From Cellulomonas fimi ATCC 484 (GTDB lineage: Bacteria > Actinomycetota > Actinomycetes > Actinomycetales > Cellulomonadaceae), in assembly GCF_000212695.1 (NCBI RefSeq), contig NC_015514.1, positions 1,488,001 to 1,552,000 on the forward strand: a stretch of 64,000 nucleotides of DNA. The letters run 5' to 3'. The translations under genes were made by a program, and so were the position numbers. A model generated the notes under the pieces. The model saw only the letters and a program-made list of their open reading frames with translations. It made no database searches and had not been told where the DNA came from. This document shows, piece by piece, positions 16,105 to 25,930 of the stretch (positions within the stretch are counted from its first letter, which is position 1; every line of letters starts with the position of its first letter).

Positions 16105-16280
16105 GGGGTCCGCGAGCGCGGGCGCTCCGTGGTGTCGGCGGGTCGCGAGCCGTCCACAGCACCTGCGCGCGCCGCGTGCGTCCACCGGCCGAGGGCGGCC
16201 CCACCCGCCGGGGGCGGCCGCCCGCCGACGCTGGGTCCACACGCCCCGCACCGAGCGGGGCCGGGGCACAGGAGGCCCGC

Positions 16281-16820
16281 ATGAGCACGCACTCCCTCGA
16301 CCTGACCCTCGTCGGCTGGGTCGGCAGCGACGTCCGGCACTTCAACGCCCCCGGTACGACGCCCTACACGTCGTTCCGCATGGCGAGCACGCGGCGCTGG
16401 TTCGACCGGCGCGAGGGCGCCTGGCGCGACGGCCGGACCGAGTGGTTCACCGTGAAGATCTGGCGGTCCGGCGCGCTCAACGTCGCGCAGTCGCTGCGCA
16501 AGGGCGAGCCCGTCGTCGTGCACGGGCGGCTGTCCACGGAGGAGTGGCAGGCCGACGACGGGGCGCGGACCTCCCTGGTCGTCGAGGCGACGGCGGTCGG
16601 GCACGACCTCACGTTCGGCACGACGCGGTTCGCGCGGACCGTGACGACCGCGGCCGACGGTGCCGGCACGGGCGACGTCGACGGACGCCCGCCCGTCGAC
16701 GTGTCCACGCTTCCGGAGGTCGACGACGCCGACATGGTGCCCGGCGAGCACGTCGTCGACGAGGCCGGCCGGCCCGTGGACGACGTCGACCGGGCGCTCG
16801 CAGCGGCGGGCGCGGCCTGA
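16281..16820 (+). CDS. ssb: Single-stranded DNA-binding protein paralogue
   Basis: A 179-residue OB-fold SSB from ATG 16281 with GGAGG about 5 nt upstream. LTLVGWVGSDVRHF at the N-terminus, FRMASTRRWFDRREGAW, EWFTVKIWRSGALNVAQSLRKGEPVVVHGRLS and the following strand define the OB fold (residues 1-115). The C-terminal 60 residues are acidic but end DRALAAAGAA and lack the DDDIPF-like tip that recruits partner proteins. That suggests an accessory SSB such as Streptomyces SsbB, with the housekeeping ssb elsewhere. It lies between a GTPase pair and ettA. Confidence 0.88.
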   Translation: MSTHSLDLTLVGWVGSDVRHFNAPGTTPYTSFRMASTRRWFDRREGAWRDGRTEWFTVKIWRSGALNVAQSLRKGEPVVVHGRLSTEEWQADDGARTSLVVEATAVGHDLTFGTTRFARTVTTAADGAGTGDVDGRPPVDVSTLPEVDDADMVPGEHVVDEAGRPVDDVDRALAAAGAA

Positions 16821-16846
16821 TCGCCTAGGCTGGGGGACCGCAACCG

Positions 16847-16901
16847 ACGACGCGGCAGGGCCGACGGGCGCGCCCGCGCAGCCTGTCCGGCCCGCCGTCG
16901 T
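16847..16901 (+). promoter_or_regulatory. Structured leader upstream of ettA
   Basis: Arms around ACGACG..GGGCC (16847-16862) and GGCCC..CGTCGT (16889-16902) can pair with small bulges, enclosing the self-complementary GGGCGCGCCC. A TAGGCT box at 16826-16831 would place this hairpin in the 5' untranslated region of ettA. It could instead be the ssb terminator. Confidence 0.4.
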
Positions 16902-16935
16902 CACCCCACGACATCCCGAGGCGGACGAAGAGCCA

Positions 16936-18618
<1,683 letters not shown>

Positions 18619-18666
18619 CCCGGCCGCGGCGACCCAGCCGGTCGCCACGGCACGGCACGGCTCGTC

Positions 18667-18703
18667 CGACGGGCGCGCGAGGGACGACCTCGCGCGCCCG
18701 TCG
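18667..18703 (+). terminator. Hairpin terminator after ettA
   Basis: Perfect 16-bp arms (18667-18682 and 18688-18703) with loop GACGA. It separates ettA from the second GTPase pair. Confidence 0.8.
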
Positions 18704-18854
18704 TGCGTCGTGCACCCGGGCCGGGGCCGCACGCCGATCCACGTGCGGCTGCCGTGGTCGCTCGACGTGCGTGCGTCCGGGGTCGCGCCGGTCCGCGCGC
18801 GCTCCGGGCCGCGTCGAGGCAGGCTAGGGCGGCAACCGACGAGGAGGGGCGCCC

Positions 18855-21002
18855 GTGAGCACGAGCGACGCACCGCGGCTCGTCGACGCGATCGTCGACC
18901 TGCGGCAGGCGCTCGACGCCGTCGCGCTCCCGCTCGCGACCCCGTCCGCCGCACCGGCCGCGCTCGAGCGACGGCGGCTGCTCGACCAGCTCGACGACCA
19001 CCTGCTGCCGCGCCTGCGCGACCCGGACGCGGCGACGCTGGTCGTCGTCGGGGGCTCGACCGGCGCCGGCAAGTCGACCCTGCTCAACTCGCTGCTGGGC
19101 GAGCACGTGAGCACACCGGGCGTGCTGCGGCCGACGACGCGCAGCCCGGTCCTGGTGCACCACCCCGACGACGCCGCCGACGTGGACCCGGCGCGGGTCC
19201 TGCCCGGACTCGCGCGCGTCCGCGAGCACGACATCGGTGCGGCGCCCGGGGGGCCGGGCCAGGACGCGGCACCCGTGGACCTGCGGGACGGCCCCCCGGA
19301 CGAGCGGCCTGGGCAGAAGGACGGGGACGGCGGGATCGCGCCGGACGCCGCAGCGACGCGCCCCGAGCCCGGCAGCACGCGGCACGGCAGGGACGCCGGG
19401 GCGGCGACGCACGGTCGGGTGCTCCGGACCGTCGCCTCACCGAGGATGCCCCGAGGTCTCGCGCTCGTCGACGCACCGGACGTCGACTCGGTCGAGGAGG
19501 CCAACCGCGACCTCGCCGCGCAGCTCCTGCGAGCGGCCGACGCGTGGCTCTTCGTCACGACCGCCGCCCGGTACGCCGACGCGGTGCCGTGGGAGCTGCT
19601 GGCCGAGGCGCAGCGCCGTCGCACGCACCTCGCGCTCGTGCTCGACCGGGTCGACGTCGGCACCGAGCGGGCCGTCGCCGACGACCTGGCCCGCATGCTC
19701 GCCGACCGGGGCCTCGCCGGCACGCCGGTGCTCGTCGTGCGCGAGGTGGCGCTCGAGGACGGGCTGCTGCCGGAGCCGGACGTCGCACCGGTCGCCGACT
19801 GGCTCACGGCGCTGGCCCTCGACCCCGCGGAGCGTGCGCGTGCCGTCGAGGCGACCCGCGACGGCGCGGTGCTCGACGTCACCGTCCGGTCCCAGGACGT
19901 CGCCCGGGCGGCCGACGACCAGCGCGAGGCCGCCGACCGGCTGCGCGCGGCCGTGACCGCGGCGTACGCGGCGGCCCGCACGCGGGTCGCGGAGCAGACG
20001 TCCGACGGGACGATGCTGCGGGGCGAGGTGCTCGCGCGCTGGCAGGACGTCGTCGGCACCGGGGAGTGGTTCCGGCGGCTCGAGGAGGGCGTGTCGAAGG
20101 CGCGCGACCGGATCGTCGAGGCGATGACGGGGCGACGCGCGGCAGACCCGGGCCTCGCGCAGGCCGTCGGGCACGGCGTCACGGCACTCGTCGTCGACGC
20201 CGCCGAGGACGCAGCCGCCCGGGCGCACGCCGACTGGCACCACGACCCCGCCGGGTCGGGGCTGCTGGGCGGGCTCGCCCTCTCGCGGGCGTCGGCGGAC
20301 CTGCGCGTGCGGGCCGAGGAGCAGGTGCGGGCGTGGCAGGGCGACGTGCTCGAGCTCGTGCGCGGCGAGGGGTCGGGGCGGCGCGCGACCGCGCGTGCCC
20401 TGTCGTTCGGCGTCAACGGGCTCGGGGCGGCGCTCATGGTGGCCGTGTTCGCCTCGACGGGAGGGCTGACGGGCGCCGAGGTGGGCATCGTCGGCGGGAC
20501 CGCGCTGCTCGCGCAGCGGCTGCTCGAGGCGGTGTTCGGCGACGAGGCGGTGCGCCGGCTCACCCGCACGGCGCACGAGCGCCTCGACGCCCGTGTCGGC
20601 GCGCTGCTGGACGTCGAGGCCGCTCGCTTCGGGGCGGTGCTCGAGCCGCTCGCCGCGCGCGTGGTCGACGGCGGGGCGCTGCGGTCACGTGCGGCCCTCG
20701 TCGAGTCGGCGGCCCGCGCCGCCGCGACGGCACCTGCAGGCGGGACGGCACCCGGGGGCGCGGCACCCGCGGGCGGCGACGCCGGCGAGGGGGCGAGCGG
20801 CGTCGCCGGCTCGGGACGGCCGCCGCAGGCCCCGCACGACGCGGCCGCCGGGCCGGGGCTGCGAGGGGCGGGGGCGTCCGGCCGGCCCCGCGGGAGCACG
20901 AGCGAGGACGCCGCGCACGGACGGCACGCGGCCGAGGACGCCGGGACGGCGGGCGGCCTGCGCGGCTGGTGGGCGCGTGTGCGCCGGGGCGGTCGCGCGT
21001 GA
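18855..21002 (+). CDS. Dynamin-like GTPase, pair 2 subunit A
   Basis: A 715-residue paralogue of the gene at 12824, starting at GTG 18855 with GAGGAGGGG upstream. The P-loop GSTGAGKST is at residues 67-75 and the switch block VLRPTTRSPVLVHHP is almost identical to pair 1. A Pro/Gly/Asp-rich insert of about 80 residues (nt about 19190-19430) separates it from G3 LVDAPDVDS. G4 is degenerate (LDRVD). Unlike pair 1 it has hydrophobic stretches (GVNGLGAALMVAVFASTGGL and VGIVGGTALLAQ, residues about 515-555). A low-complexity Ala/Gly/Pro tail ends at the partner gene, overlapping it by 4 bp. Confidence 0.72.
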   Translation: MSTSDAPRLVDAIVDLRQALDAVALPLATPSAAPAALERRRLLDQLDDHLLPRLRDPDAATLVVVGGSTGAGKSTLLNSLLGEHVSTPGVLRPTTRSPVLVHHPDDAADVDPARVLPGLARVREHDIGAAPGGPGQDAAPVDLRDGPPDERPGQKDGDGGIAPDAAATRPEPGSTRHGRDAGAATHGRVLRTVASPRMPRGLALVDAPDVDSVEEANRDLAAQLLRAADAWLFVTTAARYADAVPWELLAEAQRRRTHLALVLDRVDVGTERAVADDLARMLADRGLAGTPVLVVREVALEDGLLPEPDVAPVADWLTALALDPAERARAVEATRDGAVLDVTVRSQDVARAADDQREAADRLRAAVTAAYAAARTRVAEQTSDGTMLRGEVLARWQDVVGTGEWFRRLEEGVSKARDRIVEAMTGRRAADPGLAQAVGHGVTALVVDAAEDAAARAHADWHHDPAGSGLLGGLALSRASADLRVRAEEQVRAWQGDVLELVRGEGSGRRATARALSFGVNGLGAALMVAVFASTGGLTGAEVGIVGGTALLAQRLLEAVFGDEAVRRLTRTAHERLDARVGALLDVEAARFGAVLEPLAARVVDGGALRSRAALVESAARAAATAPAGGTAPGGAAPAGGDAGEGASGVAGSGRPPQAPHDAAAGPGLRGAGASGRPRGSTSEDAAHGRHAAEDAGTAGGLRGWWARVRRGGRA

Positions 21003-22783
21003 GCGCCGCAGCACGCGGCGGGCCTGCGGACCGCGTCGCGGCGCTCGCGGACGCGGTGCGGCTCGCCGCCGGACGCGTCGACGCCGGCGTCGAGGCACAG
21101 GCCGCGGACGTCGTCGCGCGGGCCGGGGAGCGGCTGGCGCTGTCGGGCGAGTACACGGTCGTGGCGCTCGCGGGCGCGACGGGGTCGGGGAAGTCGTCGC
21201 TCATGAACGCGCTGGTCGGCGCCGAGGTCGCACGTCCGGGCGTGATGCGCCCGACGACGGGTCGCCCGCTCGCGGTCGTGCTCCCGCCGCCGGCCCCGGC
21301 GTCGCAGGCGGTCGACACGCCGGCACCACGGCGCGGCGTCGAGGCCCCCGCGGGCCGCGACACGTCGGGACCGGGCGACCTCCTGGACTGGCTCGACGTC
21401 TCCGACCGCCACGTCGTCGCGGGGGTGGCCGCTGCCCCCGCCCGCCGCCGCCGGCGGGCTGCCGCTCCGGTCGCGGACGTCGGGGGGCCGCCCGACCTGC
21501 CGACCGGTGCCGTGCTGCTCGACCTGCCCGACCACGACTCGGTCGTGGCCGAGCACCGGGCCGTCGCCGAACGGCTGTACGCGCGAGCCGACCTGCTCGT
21601 CTGGGTCGTCGACCCGCAGAAGTACGCCGACGCGGCGCTGCACGTGCGGTACCTGCGCCCGCTCGCCGGGCACTCCGCGGTGCTCGTCCTCGCGCTCAAC
21701 CAGGTCGACCGGCTCTCGCCCCGCGAGGTGCAGGCCGTCGTGGCCGACGTGCGACGGGTCGCGGCGCAGGACGGCCTGCGGGACGTGCCGGTCCTGCCGG
21801 TGAGCGCCGCGACCGGCGAGGGCGTCGGGGCGCTCCGCGCGCACCTCGCGGAGGCGGCCCGACGCCGCCAGGCGGCGACGGCGCGTGTCCTGGCGGACGT
21901 GCGGGCCGCGGGCGCCGCGCTGCGCGACGCGTGCGGGGCTGCTCCGCCTCCCGGCGCGCCCGAGCGGGGCGTGCCCGCGCTCGTCGACGCGCTCGAGGTG
22001 GCTGCCGGCGTGCCGCTCGTCGTCGACGCGACGCGACGCTCGACCCTGCACCAGGCGCGCGCCGTGACCGGGTGGCCCGTCACGCGGTGGGTGGGACGCC
22101 TGCGCGCCGACCCGTTGCGCCGGCTCGGGCTCGGGCGGCCCGCGGCGCTCGACCGGATGCGCGGCTCGTCGAGGCGTCCCGACGCGCCGTCCGTCACGGC
22201 GGACGAGCAGGCCGCACGGCGCTCGTCCCTGCCGCGCCCGGCGACGACGGCGGGCGCGCTCGTGTCGATCGCGGTGCGCGACTACCTCGACGCCGCGACG
22301 ACGGGGGCACCCGACGCGTGGACCCTCGCGGCCCGGTCGGCGGTCGACCGTGCCGCGCTGCCGGACGCGCTCGACCAGGCCGTGGTCGCCTCGGCTCCCG
22401 CGGGGGAGCGGGACCCGCGCTGGTGGCGAGCCGTCGGCGTCGTGCAGTGGGCGCTGCTGTCGGTGGCCGTGGCCGGCGGGCTGTGGCTCGGCGTCCTGGC
22501 CGCGCTCGCGTACCTGCGGCTGCCCGAGCCGGTGACGCCCACCTGGGGCGAGGTGCCGTGGCCGACGGTGCTCGCGCTCGGCGGGCTCGCGCTCGGCGTC
22601 CTGCTCGCGCTCGTCGCCCGCGTGCTGGCGGGGATCGGCGCGCGGCGCAGGGCTGGTCGGGTCCGGCGGCGGCTGCGCTCCGGGGTGCGTGACGTGGCCG
22701 AGCGGCTGGTGGTACGGCCGGCGACCGAGGAGCTGACCGCGTGGTCCGCGTGCCGCGCCGCCGCCGAACGCGCGGCCGCCTGA
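20999..22783 (+). CDS. Dynamin-like/YfjP-type membrane GTPase, pair 2 subunit B
   Basis: A 594-residue paralogue of the gene at 14590, starting at GTG 20999 (GTGA overlap with subunit A). It has P-loop GATGSGKSS near residues 59-67, VMRPTTGRPLAVVL as switch region, a Pro/Ala-rich insertion, G3 LLDLPDHDS, the shared WVVDPQKYADAALHVRYLR block and G4 NQVD. Two hydrophobic segments near residues 483-545 (VQWALLSVAVAGGLWLGVLAALAY and VLALGGLALGVLLALVARVLA) anchor the protein before an Arg-rich tail. It probably functions with subunit A at the membrane. Confidence 0.75.
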   Translation: MSAAARGGPADRVAALADAVRLAAGRVDAGVEAQAADVVARAGERLALSGEYTVVALAGATGSGKSSLMNALVGAEVARPGVMRPTTGRPLAVVLPPPAPASQAVDTPAPRRGVEAPAGRDTSGPGDLLDWLDVSDRHVVAGVAAAPARRRRRAAAPVADVGGPPDLPTGAVLLDLPDHDSVVAEHRAVAERLYARADLLVWVVDPQKYADAALHVRYLRPLAGHSAVLVLALNQVDRLSPREVQAVVADVRRVAAQDGLRDVPVLPVSAATGEGVGALRAHLAEAARRRQAATARVLADVRAAGAALRDACGAAPPPGAPERGVPALVDALEVAAGVPLVVDATRRSTLHQARAVTGWPVTRWVGRLRADPLRRLGLGRPAALDRMRGSSRRPDAPSVTADEQAARRSSLPRPATTAGALVSIAVRDYLDAATTGAPDAWTLAARSAVDRAALPDALDQAVVASAPAGERDPRWWRAVGVVQWALLSVAVAGGLWLGVLAALAYLRLPEPVTPTWGEVPWPTVLALGGLALGVLLALVARVLAGIGARRRAGRVRRRLRSGVRDVAERLVVRPATEELTAWSACRAAAERAAA

Positions 22784-22834
22784 CCGCCCGACCCGCTGCG
22801 GCCTCGTAGGATCGCGGTCGGCGAAGGAGGTCGT

Positions 22835-23335
22835 GTGGCTCGGCTCGAGGTCCCCGTGCAGCTGCGCTGGTCCGACATGGACGCGTACGCGCACGTCAAC
22901 AACGTGGAGATGCTGCGCCTCCTGGAGGAGGCCCGGATCGAGGCGTTCTGGCGTCACCCCCAGGCGCAGGACGGCACGCGCCCCGACGGCACCTGGCCGA
23001 CGGCGGTCCTCGACGCAGGCCCCGGGGCGCAGACGTCGACGCTCGTCGCCCGGCAGGAGATCGAGTACCTCGTGCCGCTCGGGTACCGGCGCTCGCCCGT
23101 CGTCGTCGAGATGTGGCTGGGTCACCTGGGCGGTGCCAGCCTCGACGTCTGCTACGAGGTGCGGGACCGGCCCGCGGCCGACGAGGGCAGCGTGGTGTTC
23201 GCGCGGGCCACGACCACGCTCGTCCTGGTCGACACGACGACGGGCCGCCCCCGACGGCTCGGCGACGCCGAGCGTGCGGTGTGGTCGGGGTACCTCGAGG
23301 AGCCGGTCAGGCACCGCCGGCGGCACGACGCCTGA
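22835..23335 (+). CDS. Acyl-CoA thioesterase, 4-hydroxybenzoyl-CoA thioesterase (hot-dog) family
   Basis: A 166-residue single hot-dog protein starting at GTG 22835 with AAGGAGG at about 22824-22830. The active-site motif DMDAYAHVNNVEMLRLLEEAR (residues about 14-34) has the conserved Asp and the HVNN core of YbgC/FcbC-like thioesterases. EIEYLVPLGYRRSPVVVEMW matches the second conserved strand. It hydrolyses acyl-CoA esters; the chain length is unknown. Its last 29 bp overlap the 3' end of the convergent glycosyltransferase gene. Confidence 0.88.
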   Translation: MARLEVPVQLRWSDMDAYAHVNNVEMLRLLEEARIEAFWRHPQAQDGTRPDGTWPTAVLDAGPGAQTSTLVARQEIEYLVPLGYRRSPVVVEMWLGHLGGASLDVCYEVRDRPAADEGSVVFARATTTLVLVDTTTGRPRRLGDAERAVWSGYLEEPVRHRRRHDA

Positions 23336-24191
23336 GCCTGCGGGGCGTCGCGCTCCAGCGGCGCAGGTGCCGGCGCCCGGGGGAGCCGTCAGGACGGTGC
23401 ACCGCGATCGTCCGCAGCGCGCGGCGCACGCGCTCGACCAGCCCGCCCGCGTCGCGCAGCGGCCGGTCGGAGATGCCGACGACGAGCGTCGGGTCGTACC
23501 GGATCCGGCCCACGTCGCCCACGTGGTAGCTGAGGTCGACGTCGTCGTGCAGGTCCTGGCGGTGCCGGTGGACTCCCGGGCCCACGTGCTCCCACACGGT
23601 CCGGCGCATCGCGAGGTTGGACCCGAACAGCGGTGGGTGGGCGAGCGCGGCGCCCATGAGCAGCCGGTACGCCCGCATGTAGAGGACGTCGCCGAGCGCG
23701 CGCACGACACGGCCGGCGCCGTCGAACCGGCCGGGACCGCTCAGGGCGGCGAGGTCGGGGTCGGCGGCGAAGGCGACCGCCAGGCGCTCGACCCAGTCCG
23801 GCGGGGGCACGCTGTCGGCGTCGCAGCGGGCCACGACCTGCGCCGTGACGGCGTCGTACCCGGTCGCGGCGGCGGCCCAGATGCCGGTGGTGGCCTGGTG
23901 CAGGCACGTGGCGCCGTGACGTCGCGCGACCGCGGCGGTCGCGTCCCGGCTCGCGTTGTCGACGACCACGACCTCGGCGGGCGGCACCGTCTGCGCGGCG
24001 AGCGCCGTGAGGCAGCGGTCGAGCAGGACCGCGTCGTCGCGCGAGGGCACGACGACGGCGACGCTCGGCAGGACGAGCGGCGCCGGCGACGCGTCACCAC
24101 GGGCCGGACGCGCGCCCGGCCGCGGCCGCCGGGTCTGCGGGCGCGTGCGGTCGCTGCCTCCGAGGCCACGGGTGAGCGCCGGCCCCGTCAC
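23307..24191 (-). CDS. Family 2 glycosyltransferase
   Basis: A 294-residue GT-A glycosyltransferase beginning at GTG 24191, which overlaps the stop of the upstream SDR gene by 4 bp. VAVVVPSRDDAVLLDRCLTAL is the nucleotide-binding strand, VVVDNASRDAT follows, and CDADSVPPPDW carries the DxD-like metal-binding motif. HDDVDLSYHVGDVGRIRYDP holds the acidic catalytic region. There are no membrane spans, so it is cytosolic or peripheral. The first 50 residues are Arg/Pro-rich and poorly conserved-looking. Donor and acceptor are unknown. Confidence 0.82.
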   Translation of the reverse strand: MTGPALTRGLGGSDRTRPQTRRPRPGARPARGDASPAPLVLPSVAVVVPSRDDAVLLDRCLTALAAQTVPPAEVVVVDNASRDATAAVARRHGATCLHQATTGIWAAAATGYDAVTAQVVARCDADSVPPPDWVERLAVAFAADPDLAALSGPGRFDGAGRVVRALGDVLYMRAYRLLMGAALAHPPLFGSNLAMRRTVWEHVGPGVHRHRQDLHDDVDLSYHVGDVGRIRYDPTLVVGISDRPLRDAGGLVERVRRALRTIAVHRPDGSPGRRHLRRWSATPRRLRRRAAGGA

Positions 24192-25846
24192 GCGTCCCTC
24201 CGGTCGGTGCGGGCGCGCTCGGCGCTCTCCGCGGCACGCGCGAGGTTGCGCTGCATGCCGCCGAAGACGACGCCGTGGAAGGGCGCGACGGACCACCAGT
24301 AGACGTGCCCGAGCAGGCCGCGCGGGTGGAACAGCGCGCGCTGCGCGAACACTGCCGGGGGGTGCAGGCGGCGCGAGGTGTCCGCGGCCTCGTCGGGCCC
24401 GTCATCGGTCTCCACGCGCAGCTCGAGCCACGCGAGCCCGGGGACGCGCATCTCCGCGCGCAGGCGCAGCAGACGTCCCGGGTCGACCTCCTCCACCCGC
24501 CAGAAGTCGACGGCGTCGTCCACGAGCAGCCGCTGCGGGTCACGCCTGCCGCGCCGCAGCCCCGGCCCGCCGACGAGCCGGTCGCCCAGGCCCCGCAGAC
24601 GCCACGCGAGCGGCCAGGAGTACCACCCGTGCTCGCCGCCCACGGCCTCCACGACGCGCCACAGCGACGCGGGCGACGCGTCGACCGGCATCCGGCGCTC
24701 GTCGACGTACAGGGACCCGCCCGCCCAGTCGGGGTCGGACGGCAGGGGGTCGCTCGGGGCACCGGGGGCGGCCGCGGACGACCACCGCGTGGTGACGGCG
24801 GCGTCGTGCACGCGGCGCAGCGCGAGGAGCACCGCGCGGTCGAAGCCCACGAGCCCCTCGGGCGGGTCCGGCACCCAGCGCGCGATGTCGTGCTCGTCGC
24901 ACACGACCTCGTGCACGAGCGACTCGACGAGCGGGCGCGCGAGGCCGCCGGGCACGGGTGTCACGAGCGAGACCCACAGGCTCGACAGGCGCGGGGTGAG
25001 GACCCCGACGCCCACGACGACGCGGCGGCGCAGTCCCGCGGCCGCGGCGTACCGCTGCATCATGTCGCGGTACGTCAGCACGTCGGGCCCGCCGATGTCG
25101 AAGCCGCGGCTCACGTCGGGCGGCATGGCCGCGGCGCCGACGAGGTAGCGCAGGACGTCGCGGATCGCGATCGGCTGGATGCGGTTGTCGACCCACCGCG
25201 GGACCGTCATCGCGGGCAGCCGCTCGGTGAGGTAGCGCATCATCTCGAACGACGCCGAGCCGGACCCGAGGATCACGGCCGCCCGCAGGACGGTCGTCGG
25301 CACGCCGGACGCGAGCAGGATCTCCCCGACCTCGGTGCGCGACGCGAGGTGCGGCGACAGCTCCTCGCCCTGCGGGTACAGCCCGCCCAGGTAGACGACC
25401 CGCCGCACGCCGGCCTCGCGCGCGGCCTGCGCGAACGTCAGGGCCGTGCGCCGGTCACGTGCCTCGAACGTGCGACCCGAACCGAGCGAGTGGATGAGGT
25501 AGTACGCGACGTCGACACCCTGCAGCGCGGCCCGGATCTGCTCCAGGTCCGACGCGTCCGCCTCGACGGCCTCGACGTCCCGCGTCCAGGGGCGCCCGCG
25601 CAGCCGCTTCGGCGAGCGCGCGAGGGCGCGCACCCGGTAGCCGGCCGCGAGCAGCTCGGGCACGAGCCGGCCTCCGACGTACCCCGTGACGCCCGTGACG
25701 GCCGCGAGCGGCGCGTCGGCGCGGGGTCGACCGTCGGGTCCGACACCGGGGACCAGGCCCGGCAGCGTGTGCGCGACGGGTTCCGGGGCGAGGTCGGCCT
25801 CGGCGGCGCCGGGTGCCGCGGGGGAGTGCACGGGGTCGTCGCTCAT
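24188..25846 (-). CDS. SDR-type NAD(P)-binding protein fused to a DUF2867 domain
   Basis: A 552-residue two-part protein. The N-terminal atypical SDR (residues about 45-330) has AAVTGVTGYVGGRLVPELLAAG with the TGxxGYxG nucleotide motif, then VRALARSPKRLRGRPW and VDVAYYLIHSLGSG. The C-terminal part (residues about 380-540) contains SLYVDERRMPVDASPASLWRVVEAVGGEHGWYSW and FWRVEEVDPGRLLRLRAEMRVPG, matching the DUF2867 lipid-binding-like fold. This fusion is common in actinobacteria and cyanobacteria but its substrate is unknown. It is coupled to the GT2 gene downstream, suggesting a shared lipid- or sugar-modification role. Confidence 0.8.
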   Translation of the reverse strand: MSDDPVHSPAAPGAAEADLAPEPVAHTLPGLVPGVGPDGRPRADAPLAAVTGVTGYVGGRLVPELLAAGYRVRALARSPKRLRGRPWTRDVEAVEADASDLEQIRAALQGVDVAYYLIHSLGSGRTFEARDRRTALTFAQAAREAGVRRVVYLGGLYPQGEELSPHLASRTEVGEILLASGVPTTVLRAAVILGSGSASFEMMRYLTERLPAMTVPRWVDNRIQPIAIRDVLRYLVGAAAMPPDVSRGFDIGGPDVLTYRDMMQRYAAAAGLRRRVVVGVGVLTPRLSSLWVSLVTPVPGGLARPLVESLVHEVVCDEHDIARWVPDPPEGLVGFDRAVLLALRRVHDAAVTTRWSSAAAPGAPSDPLPSDPDWAGGSLYVDERRMPVDASPASLWRVVEAVGGEHGWYSWPLAWRLRGLGDRLVGGPGLRRGRRDPQRLLVDDAVDFWRVEEVDPGRLLRLRAEMRVPGLAWLELRVETDDGPDEAADTSRRLHPPAVFAQRALFHPRGLLGHVYWWSVAPFHGVVFGGMQRNLARAAESAERARTDRRDA

Positions 25847-25930
25847 CGGTGCAGTGTCCGTTCCGGCACGCCGCTCCGCACGTCGAGCGCCGGCCGGGTC
25901 CCGGTCCCGCGCGCGCGTGCCCGGGCGGTG

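Noticed and set aside
12766..16269. Minus-strand open frame of 1167 codons
   Set aside because: Antisense of the first GTPase pair; biased composition and no recognisable motif.
18824..23710. Very long minus-strand open frame of 1628 codons
   Set aside because: It runs opposite to two GTPase genes with clear motifs. Long antisense frames are expected at this GC content, and its translation is Arg/Ala/Ser-rich without domains.
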